Assembly (NCBI GenBank): GCA_025210295.1 | Contig: JAOASC010000048.1 | Coordinates: 124,001-188,000 of the forward strand | DNA: 64,000 nt | Direction: 5' to 3' | DNA from: Flavobacteriales bacterium | GTDB taxonomy: Bacteria > Bacteroidota > Bacteroidia > Flavobacteriales_D > Parvicellaceae | Shown here: one piece after another, positions 9,860 through 18,838 of the stretch | Position numbering within the stretch: position 1 is the first letter of the stretch | Layout of the letters: every line of letters starts with the position of its first letter | Notes under the pieces: model-generated | Told to the model about the DNA's origin: nothing | Seen by the model: only the letters and a program-made list of their open reading frames with translations | The model's database searches: none | Translations under genes and position numbers: made by a program

Positions 9860-12529
9860 ATGCATCGATTAAAAAAAATATTATCATTCATTTTGGCTTT
9901 AGGGCCACTTGTTTCCTTTGCTACACATAATAGAGGGGGTGAAATAACTTATGAGCATGTTTCTGGATTAACCTATCGCTTTACCATTACAACTTGTACA
10001 GACATTAGTTCTGCAGCTCAAGCTGACCGTTCGGAATTGTACATAGACTTTGGAGATGGAGAGGGTGACACCATACCAAGAGTTGTTCCTGTAACCGCCA
10101 TACAAGGGTTTCCTGACCATCAAAAAAACGTATATATTGGGACACACACCTATGTTACATCCGGTTCTTATTTTATTAAAGTAGAAGACCCCAACAGAAA
10201 TGCGAACATTCTTAACATTTACCCTAACGGGGGAGGAACTTCTGACAATGTTGTTTTTGCTCTACAATCTAAACTTGTCATCAACCCCTTTTTAGGCAAT
10301 GGAGGAGCCAACAACTCTCTTATTTTTGATGACTGTCCTTGCCCAGCAATAGCTTGTGTTGGAAAAACATATTGCTATAACCCACAAGCTGTTGATCCAG
10401 ACGGAGACAGTTTATCTTATGAACTAGTAGCTCCCTTAGGGCTCAATGCGCAAGCACTTCCAATACCTACTGTCTATCTCTTTCCCCATCAAGTGAACTC
10501 AGGGGGAGGAACACTATCTATAGATCCTGAAACAGGCACGATGTGTTGGGATAGCCCCCACATGATTGGAGAATTTAATTTTACGATAAAAATAACTGAA
10601 TGGAGAAATGGATATGAAGTTGGATACGTTATTAGAGATGTTCAATTAACTGTGCAAAGCAATTGCAACAACGACCCTCCAGTCATCACTCCTGTTCCTG
10701 ACATTTGTGTTATCGCAGGAGAAACTATACAATTTACCGTTAACGCCAATGACCCTAACGCTGGGGATGTTATCAGCTTAACAGCTTCTGGCCAGCCATT
10801 TTCTAACACCGTAAGCTCTGCAACTTTCAATACCAATGGCAACAACCCAGTTTCTGGAAATTTCTCATGGACCACTGACTGTTCTCATATTAAAAATGGC
10901 ACTTACCAAATTCTATTTGCTGCACAAGATGATGGCAACCCTATATTTTCTGACTACCAACAAACAAGCATCAAAATTATCCCGCCAAAAGTGACAGGCC
11001 TAACAGCTACACCTTTTGGTAATGGTGTAAACGTTAGCTGGACCCCATCTAACTGCAACAACACAGAAGGTTATAGAATTTATCGTACAACAAACCCTAA
11101 CTTCACTCTCCCAGACTGTTGCGACAACCCCGTTCCAACAAACCATGGCTTTATTCAGGTTGGTGAAATTTTTGGAGCCAACAACACCGATTTCTTTGAC
11201 AACACCAGTTTAACTTTAGGAATTGACTATTGTTATATTATTACTGCATTTTATAGTTCTGGACAAGTAGAAAGCTGCCCATCCGAACCTAGCTGCGCTC
11301 GACTTAAAAAAGAGGTACCTATCATGACCCACGTCACTGTAAACAACACCAATAGCAGTACAGGTATAGACTCCATCATGTGGTCAAAACCATCAGAACT
11401 GGACACTAACATCTATCCTGGTCCATATCACTATAAAATATACCATGGATCAACGATTAACAGCATTAACAACCTTATTGGACAAACCAACAGCTCTAAC
11501 TTTCTATACAATACTGATACTATTTTTGTTCATAACAACATTAACACAGTAAGCACACCTAATTATTATCGTGTAGAACTATTTTATAACCACAACGGAA
11601 ATGATAGCATTGTTGGCTCTTCAAACAATGCAGGATCAGTTTTCCTGACGACAACTCCAAATGACAACCAAATTACTTTAAATTGGTCTGAAAATGTACC
11701 ATGGATAGATACTGCATACATCATTTACAGAGGAAATAGCATAGGGGGTAACTACACCCAGATTGGACAAACAAATGCTCAAACATACACAGATACAAAC
11801 CTCACTAATGGACAAACATATTGTTATTACGTAAAAAGTATTGGCTACTATTCTTCTCCTGACATTATCAGTCCTATTGAAAACCTCTCTCAAGAGGTTT
11901 GTGATGCACCTATTGACAAAACTCCTCCTTGCCCTCCTATTCTTAGTATTGACGGAGACTGTGCTATTGGAACCAATAAGCTGACCTGGAACAACCCCAA
12001 CAACGACTGCGCTGATGATGTTACTAGGTACAACATCTATTATACAGCTGTAGAAGGTGATAGCATGGAATTAATTGCCACAATTAACTCAGCTGACGAC
12101 ACTATTTTTTACCACAACAACAATGGCTCAGTAGCTGGATGTTATTACATTACCTCGCTAGATTCTATTCAATACAACAACGAAAGTGACTCCAGCAACG
12201 TTGTGTGCTACGACAACTGTCCAATTTATTGGCTTCCCAATGTCTTTTCACCTAACAATGATGGGAAAAACGAATACTTTTCTCCCTTAGCACCTTACAG
12301 ATATATAGAGAGCATTGACTTAAAAATCTTTAACCGCTGGGGGCAAATTGTCTATACGAGTACAGACCCTGCTATCAATTGGAATGGTATACACAAAGAC
12401 TCAGGAGAACCTGTACCAAGTGGGGTTTACTACTATGTTTGCACAGTCAATACCATTCGTCTTTCTGGAATTGACCCTATAGAGCTAAAGGGATATTTCC
12501 ATCTGTTTAGAGACCATGACAGTGAGTAA
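9860..12529 (+). CDS. T9SS type B sorted surface protein with fibronectin/cadherin-like modules
   Basis: 889 residues. Signal peptide about 1-21 (GPLVSFA), followed by the THNRGGEITYEHV opening seen in a family of Bacteroidota gliding-associated proteins and a PKD-like YIDFGDGEGD segment. The middle contains cadherin-like (VDPDGDSLSYEL, NDPNAGDVISL) and several fibronectin-III-like modules (VNVSWTPSNCNNTEGYRIYR and similar). The last about 90 residues are a type B sorting domain (NVFSPNNDGKNEYF ... FNRWGQIVYTS ... WNG). It should be exported by the T9SS and exposed on the surface. A near-consensus -7 box TATCTTTA lies at 9835-9842, 17 nt before the ATG. Confidence 0.88.
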   Translation: MHRLKKILSFILALGPLVSFATHNRGGEITYEHVSGLTYRFTITTCTDISSAAQADRSELYIDFGDGEGDTIPRVVPVTAIQGFPDHQKNVYIGTHTYVTSGSYFIKVEDPNRNANILNIYPNGGGTSDNVVFALQSKLVINPFLGNGGANNSLIFDDCPCPAIACVGKTYCYNPQAVDPDGDSLSYELVAPLGLNAQALPIPTVYLFPHQVNSGGGTLSIDPETGTMCWDSPHMIGEFNFTIKITEWRNGYEVGYVIRDVQLTVQSNCNNDPPVITPVPDICVIAGETIQFTVNANDPNAGDVISLTASGQPFSNTVSSATFNTNGNNPVSGNFSWTTDCSHIKNGTYQILFAAQDDGNPIFSDYQQTSIKIIPPKVTGLTATPFGNGVNVSWTPSNCNNTEGYRIYRTTNPNFTLPDCCDNPVPTNHGFIQVGEIFGANNTDFFDNTSLTLGIDYCYIITAFYSSGQVESCPSEPSCARLKKEVPIMTHVTVNNTNSSTGIDSIMWSKPSELDTNIYPGPYHYKIYHGSTINSINNLIGQTNSSNFLYNTDTIFVHNNINTVSTPNYYRVELFYNHNGNDSIVGSSNNAGSVFLTTTPNDNQITLNWSENVPWIDTAYIIYRGNSIGGNYTQIGQTNAQTYTDTNLTNGQTYCYYVKSIGYYSSPDIISPIENLSQEVCDAPIDKTPPCPPILSIDGDCAIGTNKLTWNNPNNDCADDVTRYNIYYTAVEGDSMELIATINSADDTIFYHNNNGSVAGCYYITSLDSIQYNNESDSSNVVCYDNCPIYWLPNVFSPNNDGKNEYFSPLAPYRYIESIDLKIFNRWGQIVYTSTDPAINWNGIHKDSGEPVPSGVYYYVCTVNTIRLSGIDPIELKGYFHLFRDHDSE

Positions 12530-12644
12530 ACACACACATCATCTGGATATCAAACAAATTAACTAAACGATAGCCAATCCATCCCTTTTATAAGACCTAA
12601 ATCATAATCTTTAGAAAACGACCTGAGGCTAGAATGAAGATGAT

Positions 12645-14477
12645 CTAAAACTTCACCCCTACAATTAGAATATCATCTACTTGTTCGTGCACACCTCTCC
12701 AATCCTCTATCGTAGCATTTAGAATACTTTTTTGCTCAATAGGTGATTTGTCTTTAATATCTAGCAACAACTTTCTAAACTGCTTATACATAAACTTTTT
12801 TCCACGCTCACCTCCAAACTGGTCAGCATACCCATCTGAGAACAAATAAATAACATCTCCTTTCTCTATCTGAATTTCATGATTAGTATAATTCTTTGAG
12901 TTAGGTGCAAAACTTGCGATTGCAAATTTATCAGGCTTTATTTGAATCACTTCTTCATTACGAATTAAATACAATGGATTATTTGCTCCAGCATATTCTA
13001 AGACATTCGTTGACTTATCAAAACTACAAATTGCAGCATCCATTCCATCTCTTACCTCATTCCCCTCTGTTGATTTGTTTAAGGCTTCAGAAGACAAACG
13101 GTTTAACTCATCCAAAATAACAGCTGGCTTTTCCACACCATTTTCTCCTACAATACGAGTTAATGCATTAGCTCCAATCAAACTCATAAAAGCCCCTGGA
13201 ACACCATGACCTGTACAATCTACAGCAGAAAAAAGCACTTTTTGTTTCGTATGTTGAACCCAATAGAAATCACCACTAACGATATCTTTTGGTTTAAACA
13301 ACACAAAGGACTCTGGCAATAAAGACTGAATATATTCATGCTGAGGCAAGATCGAATCTTGTAGTCGTTTTGCATATCGAATACTAGCTGTTATATCTTT
13401 ATACAACACCTCTAAACGTTCGCTTTGATGTTCTATCTCTTCTTTTTGACGAACGACCTCTTGCGTTCTTTCTACCACCTTTTGCTCTAACACTCTTTCG
13501 CTTTCAGCCAATTCATCTTTCATGACTAACAAAGCATGTCCCAAAGTATCTTTTTCACTTAATGGATTATACGGATAGTTAAAATTACTTTTTCCTACCT
13601 CATTGGCAAAAGTTGTGGTGCGCTCTAAACCATCAACAAGGTTATTCATAGCCACTGCCATCTCACCTACCTCATCATTACTAGGATTAATATGTTGATC
13701 TGGAATAATACCTTTCCCTAAAGCAATCAAAAATGTTTTTAACTCCTGTACTGGTTTTGTAATACTTAATGTAGTAAATGTTGCAATAATTATTGTTCCT
13801 ACAACCAATACACCTCCAGCTATTAGTATCCCCCAAAACAAAAGGTTAAACTCTTTATTGGTATCCGAAAAAGATTGCGAACTTTCCTCTTTTTGCTGTG
13901 CTAAATCTTTATTTTTAATCAACAACAATTGCTCTACATCCTTTATTATCTTCTGAAACATTGGTTCAACATCCAACTCATAACTAGTGCTTGCTCCCAA
14001 GGCAAACAATTCTACTTCATAAGCTTCAAAACCAGTTAACACATCCCCTATTGTCTCATAATAAAGTGTTGTTGCTGATCGAACGTCTTGGATAATTGCT
14101 GCCAACAAAGCTCTATTTTCTTTATTTTGAGAACTGGACCATTCTTTTTGCAATGCATCTAAAACAAGAAGATTTTCTGGAATTTTATCCTTAAGAATCT
14201 CATCTAAGTTTGTTCTTTCTACAGCATCAGGTTTGGTTTGTTGATAAGTAATGTGTTGGATGTACTTAAGACTATTATTTAAACCAAACTTTAAATCCAA
14301 CAATTCATCTACAGTAGGCTGACCTATTTCTGTATATTCTTTATTGTTGTGAATACTTTGTTTGAGTGTTTCCTCTGCCCCCTTAAGAACTGAAAGGGTA
14401 ACCCCAAAAATAGCCAATAACAACACTCCTATTAATGTAAACCCTAACCCTATTTTTTTACCTACCGTAAACCTCAT
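12645..14477 (-). CDS. HAMP-domain SpoIIE-type serine phosphatase
   Basis: 610 residues. TM1 about 9-30, extracytoplasmic helical sensor region about 31-210, TM2 about 213-235, HAMP about 236-290, coiled coil about 320-365, then a PP2C/SpoIIE phosphatase domain about 385-610. Phosphatase motifs: SGDFYW (401-406), DCTGHGVPGAFMS (420-432), a downstream FSDGYADQFGG and the terminal QVDDILIVGV, which carry the metal-binding aspartates. Known relatives dephosphorylate anti-anti-sigma (STAS) proteins in partner-switching pathways. Last gene of a three-gene operon after a TPR protein and a YfiR-like protein, 9 nt after the previous stop. The actual partner protein is not in the window. Confidence 0.9.
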   Translation of the reverse strand: MRFTVGKKIGLGFTLIGVLLLAIFGVTLSVLKGAEETLKQSIHNNKEYTEIGQPTVDELLDLKFGLNNSLKYIQHITYQQTKPDAVERTNLDEILKDKIPENLLVLDALQKEWSSSQNKENRALLAAIIQDVRSATTLYYETIGDVLTGFEAYEVELFALGASTSYELDVEPMFQKIIKDVEQLLLIKNKDLAQQKEESSQSFSDTNKEFNLLFWGILIAGGVLVVGTIIIATFTTLSITKPVQELKTFLIALGKGIIPDQHINPSNDEVGEMAVAMNNLVDGLERTTTFANEVGKSNFNYPYNPLSEKDTLGHALLVMKDELAESERVLEQKVVERTQEVVRQKEEIEHQSERLEVLYKDITASIRYAKRLQDSILPQHEYIQSLLPESFVLFKPKDIVSGDFYWVQHTKQKVLFSAVDCTGHGVPGAFMSLIGANALTRIVGENGVEKPAVILDELNRLSSEALNKSTEGNEVRDGMDAAICSFDKSTNVLEYAGANNPLYLIRNEEVIQIKPDKFAIASFAPNSKNYTNHEIQIEKGDVIYLFSDGYADQFGGERGKKFMYKQFRKLLLDIKDKSPIEQKSILNATIEDWRGVHEQVDDILIVGVKF

Positions 14478-14486
14478 GTTAGTTCA

Positions 14487-15416
14487 TTAATCAAATGTAT
14501 ATACTGCATTATAATAATCAGGGGCTTTCTCTTTAAGCATCTCTAGATAAGTTCTATATTTTTCATCAAAATTGAGAATCTTATAACAACCTGCAAGTGC
14601 ATATATAATTTCACCATTATTAGGATCGGCATTTAATGCTTTTTCAAAATAAGGCAATCCTTTCATCGCTAAATCTGCTTTCTTGGCATCAGACTCCATC
14701 ACCATTTGCAAGTCAGCTTCATAATCTAATGCGTTGATAATATCTACCGCCTGATTAAAATAAATTAAACCTATCGCATTATATATTTCTGCCTGATTAG
14801 AATCCAGTTCAATGGATTTAGAATAGTACAAAATTGAAGAATCTAAATATGCTCTATACTTCTCTTTGTTGTTACTGTATTTAGTATCATATCTACTTCC
14901 TAAAATATTAAAAACTAAAACATCTTCTTTTGTAAAATCTTTTTCTTGATCTGCCAATCGATAAACAGACTTATACTCTCCATGTTTCTCTACAGCTTTA
15001 GCTAGAAAAACTCCTGAGGTATCATTAAGATAAAGGTTCAGTTCATTCTTATAGGTATTTGCTAAGTTCCTAAGCGAAGACTTCAATTGAGGCTCCAACT
15101 CATTATTCACATCTTTCTCCTGAGCTTTTAGCGTTATTTCAAGAATTTTTTCTCTCAAAGACAGATCTTTTGATTGTTTATAATAAGCCTTATAATACAA
15201 CGATAAGTTATACCAATTTACTGCATTATCATTTTCTTCTTTACAATTAATAATTGCAGAATCCATTAAAGCTATTGCTTTTTTGTACGCTCCCTTTTCA
15301 TAAGCTTTAACAGAATAATCGGTATACAAACAGTACTTATTATAGTTCTGCCCATAGCTAGATAAACCTACAAAAACTGTAGCTAATAAAAATGATATGT
15401 AGTTTTTAACTTTCAT
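14487..15416 (-). CDS. Secreted tetratricopeptide-repeat protein
   Basis: About 309 residues from the chosen ATG. I chose it over an ATG five codons upstream because it gives a clean signal peptide (MKVKNYISFLLATVFVG..SSYGQ) and leaves a 4 nt gap rather than an overlap with the YfiR-like gene. TPR-like helical pairs are visible, for example around YNAIGLIYFNQAVDI and YFEKALNADPNNGEIIYALAGCYK. TPR proteins are scaffolds; between a YfiR-like periplasmic protein and a membrane phosphatase, this one probably links them in the periplasm (inference). Confidence 0.8.
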   Translation of the reverse strand: MKVKNYISFLLATVFVGLSSYGQNYNKYCLYTDYSVKAYEKGAYKKAIALMDSAIINCKEENDNAVNWYNLSLYYKAYYKQSKDLSLREKILEITLKAQEKDVNNELEPQLKSSLRNLANTYKNELNLYLNDTSGVFLAKAVEKHGEYKSVYRLADQEKDFTKEDVLVFNILGSRYDTKYSNNKEKYRAYLDSSILYYSKSIELDSNQAEIYNAIGLIYFNQAVDIINALDYEADLQMVMESDAKKADLAMKGLPYFEKALNADPNNGEIIYALAGCYKILNFDEKYRTYLEMLKEKAPDYYNAVYTFD

Positions 15417-15420
15417 TTTC

Positions 15421-15978
15421 TTATAGCACATCTACAGCTAAACGCGTTAACGTTTGGCTAATAACCAATTCTTTCTTTTTAGCGTTGGATTTACTTATTT
15501 CAAAAGCCAACTTATTATCTTTAGATAAAAAATTAATAATAATACCATTATTTAACAGTCCTTTCTCTTCTCCTATTATTAACGTTTTATCTTTCTTCAA
15601 TTTTTTTGCTAATGCTATTGCTGTTTCTTTATTATACGGTGAAACATACAATAAATGGGGGCTCTGTACTTTTTCTATTGAAGCGTAAAAAACCACTTCA
15701 ATTTTTTGTCCTCCAACTTGTTTTCCTGTATAAGCTCCTTTCAATTGTTCGTAAAAACTTTTATCTCCTAAAACCCCTATTGTAAAACTACCTGTTTTAT
15801 ACTTTTGGGGCCAATCTACATTTTTTGCAAACTGATAGACGTAAATGCCCTTAATTTTATTATTTGTTTTTTCAGCACTAGACTGCCCATACACAGTAGA
15901 AAAACTGTATATAATAAAAACCAATATGTATAATAGATATTTCACAATCTCTTTGGAAATTACATTACCAGTATGCAA
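15421..15978 (-). CDS. YfiR-like (DUF4154) periplasmic protein
   Basis: 185 residues. N-terminal signal peptide or anchor (about 12-32, ending TVYGQ), then the DUF4154 pattern: KGIYVYQFAKNVDWP, then F-T-I-G-V-LGD, then a V-Q-S-P-H-LLYVS segment, a LIIGE strand and a C-terminal SQTLTRLAVDVL. In Pseudomonas, YfiR is a periplasmic repressor of a diguanylate cyclase. In Bacteroidota this family is found beside sensor kinases or phosphatases, as here. No paired cysteines of the kind used for redox sensing in YfiR are visible. First gene of the YfiR/TPR/SpoIIE operon. Confidence 0.8.
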   Translation of the reverse strand: MHTGNVISKEIVKYLLYILVFIIYSFSTVYGQSSAEKTNNKIKGIYVYQFAKNVDWPQKYKTGSFTIGVLGDKSFYEQLKGAYTGKQVGGQKIEVVFYASIEKVQSPHLLYVSPYNKETAIALAKKLKKDKTLIIGEEKGLLNNGIIINFLSKDNKLAFEISKSNAKKKELVISQTLTRLAVDVL

Positions 15979-16049
15979 TATAATAAAAATTTACAGACAA
16001 TTTTAAGCATTACCAAAATTATGCCATTACACTATTTTCACTAAAAGCG

Positions 16050-16400
16050 CTATTTATTTTTACCAAATGTTTTTTTGGGGACTTTCTTATTTGCCCTCCT
16101 TTTATCACTAATTTGGCCTTGCCTTTTACTTCTTTTCTTCACCTTTCTCTGGTGCTTCTTTCTAGATTTAGTTGCAAAAGGACTTAAGTTTACATCTGTT
16201 CGATATGATTTTTGAGGTCTACCACTAAATGGATTTGCCCCAGCTTTTAATGGCTTATTTTTCTTTTGAAATAAAGGCTTTCCCTTGGGACGTTTCTTCT
16301 TTCTTTTCTTTTTAGAAGAAGGATCCCGATACTGCCCATAAGAACTGTTAACAACACCTCCTACAAAAAGTAAAAATAATATAATTAAAATCTTATTGAT
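16050..16400 (-). CDS. Short lysine/arginine-rich secreted protein without a standard start codon
   Basis: An open frame of about 116 codons with clear protein-like character: a hydrophobic leader (NKILIILFLLFVGG..NSSYGQ) followed by a very basic tail containing runs such as SSKKKRKKKRPKGKP and KSRKKHQRKVKKRSKR, ending KKTFGKNK. No ATG, GTG or TTG lies in frame between the upstream stop and the leader. The codon at 16398-16400 where a Met would be expected is ATC (AUC/AUU initiation or a lost start are the options). The SSYGQ cleavage motif matches the neighbouring secreted proteins. It lies between the YfiR operon and ferritin on the same strand. Function unknown. Confidence 0.55.
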   Translation of the reverse strand: MNKILIILFLLFVGGVVNSSYGQYRDPSSKKKRKKKRPKGKPLFQKKNKPLKAGANPFSGRPQKSYRTDVNLSPFATKSRKKHQRKVKKRSKRQGQISDKRRANKKVPKKTFGKNK

Positions 16401-16430
16401 AACTAAAAACTTATGGCTTTTATGGTTTGT

Positions 16431-16946
16431 TTATTCGTTTCCTTCTATCGACAAGCTTTGTGCCATAGTTTCCAAATCTCTATCAAACATATACAACCCT
16501 CCTTTATCAGTACCTATCATTTGTAATTTATCTAAAATGGTTCTTGCCAAAGCTTCTTCTTCCATTTGTTCAGAGACATACCATTGCATAAAATTATAGG
16601 TTGTGTAGTCTTTTTCGCTCAAACACAAATCCACAATATTATTGATACTTTCAGTTACATTGAGCTCATGTTCTAATAACAATTCAAAAATATTTGAAAG
16701 TGAATCAAATTCTTTTGGTGGTTGGCTCAAACCAGGAATCAAGGCATTCCCTCCTCGTTCATTAACAAAACGAATTAATTTAAGCATATGAAAACGCTCT
16801 TCATCACTATGCTTGTATAAAAAATTAGACGTACCTGTAAGTCCTAAAGATTCTGACCAAGATGCCATTGCCAAATAAAACTGCGACGACGACTGTTCCA
16901 ACTCTATTTGCTTGTTTAATGCTGTTTGTATTTTTTCTTTTAACAT
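16431..16946 (-). CDS. ftnA: Ferritin (bacterial FtnA type)
   Basis: 171 residues, the normal length. The di-iron ferroxidase ligands line up with E. coli FtnA numbering: E17, E50, H53, E94 and Q127, with E49, E126, E129 and E130 available for the third iron site and Y24 conserved. It oxidises Fe(II) and stores iron in a 24-subunit cytoplasmic shell. A consensus -7 box (TAGATTTG on the minus strand, 16966-16973) lies about 20 nt upstream of the ATG, suggesting its own promoter. No obvious Fur box was seen. Confidence 0.95.
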   Translation of the reverse strand: MLKEKIQTALNKQIELEQSSSQFYLAMASWSESLGLTGTSNFLYKHSDEERFHMLKLIRFVNERGGNALIPGLSQPPKEFDSLSNIFELLLEHELNVTESINNIVDLCLSEKDYTTYNFMQWYVSEQMEEEALARTILDKLQMIGTDKGGLYMFDRDLETMAQSLSIEGNE

Positions 16947-17030
16947 AATATTCGTTTTTCTACCCCAAATCTATTTAAAATACGTTGATTAATGAAGTAA
17001 TAAAAACAATTTATTTGTTAACAGCTTTGA

Positions 17031-17966
17031 CTACCAGTATTGATAAGAATATTTTATAATTTTGATATAGTTTGTTTCAATATCTTGAATCAACAATGCT
17101 TTCATTAACAATGTTGATTTATTGTAAATAATTTCTTTGTGCGTAACATGTGTATCGTTTTTGTACTCATCAATATATTCTAGATTCCCCAACACATCAT
17201 ACTGATATTTTGTGGTCGTATGATAAGACTTATTAAAATCTGGGTAAACTGTCTTCTCACTAACATTTCCTTTATCATCATACTGATAATTCGTAATGCT
17301 CTTTTTCTTATTAATCAGCAGTTTTTTTTCTTCCTTATATTTCAGTCCATGTTCATTATAAAAACTTGTAATTGTTTGATATTTTTTACCATGACTGTTG
17401 TAAGTACTTTTGCTTAAGGTAGAATCACTTTTTTCATAACTAAACGTTTCTTGAACAATAATGTGTTGTTTCCCTAATTTGAAGTTATTCCTACGACTCA
17501 AATTCTCATCTCTACAATAGGTTTTACTTAACACATCTCCTGCTTCATTAAAGGTATAATTATTAGAAAAAAAACCATAACTATCACTTGTTCTTTGCAC
17601 TTCTACCACATCATTTTCATTATAGTGATAAGTAATAAAAGTGGTATCTTTTGAATTAGAGCCATTAAAAGAACGGTACTGTTTACTCAAACGTCCTTTT
17701 TGATCAAAAACATACGTATTCACTAAATTGCGTTGCTCTATGACTTGCAAGTTTTTCTTTGTAGAAATAACACCAGTAATTTGTTTAATCTGGTTTTGTT
17801 GGATGAATTTAGTATAAAAGAATGGTGCATCAGAAAAAACTAAGCACTCTCGATTATCAAGCAACTGAGCTTTAGAAACGAACGGGAATACAATCAAAAA
17901 AACAAGAATCAATCTCACAACTATAAATCTTAGGTTATTCTTCCATCTTGCCAAAGACAATGCCAA
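17031..17966 (-). CDS. Secreted protein with imperfect YD-like repeats
   Basis: 311 residues from the longest frame, which begins at TTG. A GTG at 17916-17918 would give a more typical short signal peptide (RLILVFLIVFPFVSKAQ) and is the likelier start. The mature part has repeated T-x-Y-x-Y-D-x-x-G-N/R-x-x-x segments (YQYDDKGNVSEK, YQYDVLGNLEYID), like RHS/YD repeats but without an RHS core. A cell-surface or periplasmic protein is inferred; function unknown. It follows the LON-domain gene almost directly, so the two may be cotranscribed. Confidence 0.6.
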   Translation of the reverse strand: MALSLARWKNNLRFIVVRLILVFLIVFPFVSKAQLLDNRECLVFSDAPFFYTKFIQQNQIKQITGVISTKKNLQVIEQRNLVNTYVFDQKGRLSKQYRSFNGSNSKDTTFITYHYNENDVVEVQRTSDSYGFFSNNYTFNEAGDVLSKTYCRDENLSRRNNFKLGKQHIIVQETFSYEKSDSTLSKSTYNSHGKKYQTITSFYNEHGLKYKEEKKLLINKKKSITNYQYDDKGNVSEKTVYPDFNKSYHTTTKYQYDVLGNLEYIDEYKNDTHVTHKEIIYNKSTLLMKALLIQDIETNYIKIIKYSYQYW

Positions 17967-17967
17967 G

Positions 17968-18561
17968 TTAATTCAAATGATATTGGTGTTCTACTAATCG
18001 CTCTTGACGAACCAAAATAGACATAAACTTCAACTTATGAATTAAAAACTGAATTTTCTTTAAGGGTTTGTATTTGAACAGCTTCAATTTTTCTTCATCC
18101 GCTAAACTTAACAAACTAACGATATGCTGAATATCGACATAAGGAGAATGAGACAATTCTGTTTCAAACAACAATTGGTTATAATTATTAGCCAATTCAA
18201 TCAACTCATCATTAGGAGTAATCAAAGAATTATCAATCAATGTTAGCTGACCATCAGGATACAGGCTATTCTCTTTCTGCGCTACAAATGAATTCAGCTT
18301 AAAATTTTGTACACACTCTACAACAATATCAAGATTACCATTACTGTATTGTTTAGTCACTTCTACAATTTTGACTACACAACCATATTCATGTAATTTT
18401 GTTTTTGATTGAAATGGAATTCCAAAATACGCCTCCTGATATAAACAATCGTTGACTAACTGCAAGAACTTTGGCTCATTAACATGCAAAGTTGTCTGTT
18501 CTTGATGTAGCAAAAACAACCTCAAAGGAAAGAGCCCTATTACTTCATTATTATACCTCAT
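17968..18561 (-). CDS. LON peptidase substrate-binding domain protein
   Basis: 197 residues. The N-terminus matches the stand-alone LON N domain: IGLFPLRLFLLHQEQTTLHVNEPKFLQLVNDCL, then a Y-F-G-I-P segment and GCVVKIVEVTKQYSNGNLDIVVECVQNF. No ATPase or Ser-Lys protease domain follows, so it is the short stand-alone form. Its precise role is not established. ATG start; a 277 nt divergent region separates it from prfB. Confidence 0.85.
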   Translation of the reverse strand: MRYNNEVIGLFPLRLFLLHQEQTTLHVNEPKFLQLVNDCLYQEAYFGIPFQSKTKLHEYGCVVKIVEVTKQYSNGNLDIVVECVQNFKLNSFVAQKENSLYPDGQLTLIDNSLITPNDELIELANNYNQLLFETELSHSPYVDIQHIVSLLSLADEEKLKLFKYKPLKKIQFLIHKLKFMSILVRQERLVEHQYHLN

Positions 18562-18838
18562 ACTTTATCTGTAATCACCCCGATTGTTACTCAATTTCTA
18601 ATTACACTACAAAGATTCTTTATTTTTTTCGTCCTTTCAAGACTCTCCTTCAAAGGATATTCACACCCAACTATGAATTACTTTAACTAAAACACCTCAA
18701 AAACCTAACAGTCAACACTTTAAAACAACTAAAAACAACTCCACAATCAATTATCCTCCTTACTTTTTTAACATTATCATTCTATTTGAATAGAATTCTT
18801 TTAACTTCGTAGTCATTCATTCTCTTTAACGAATAACA

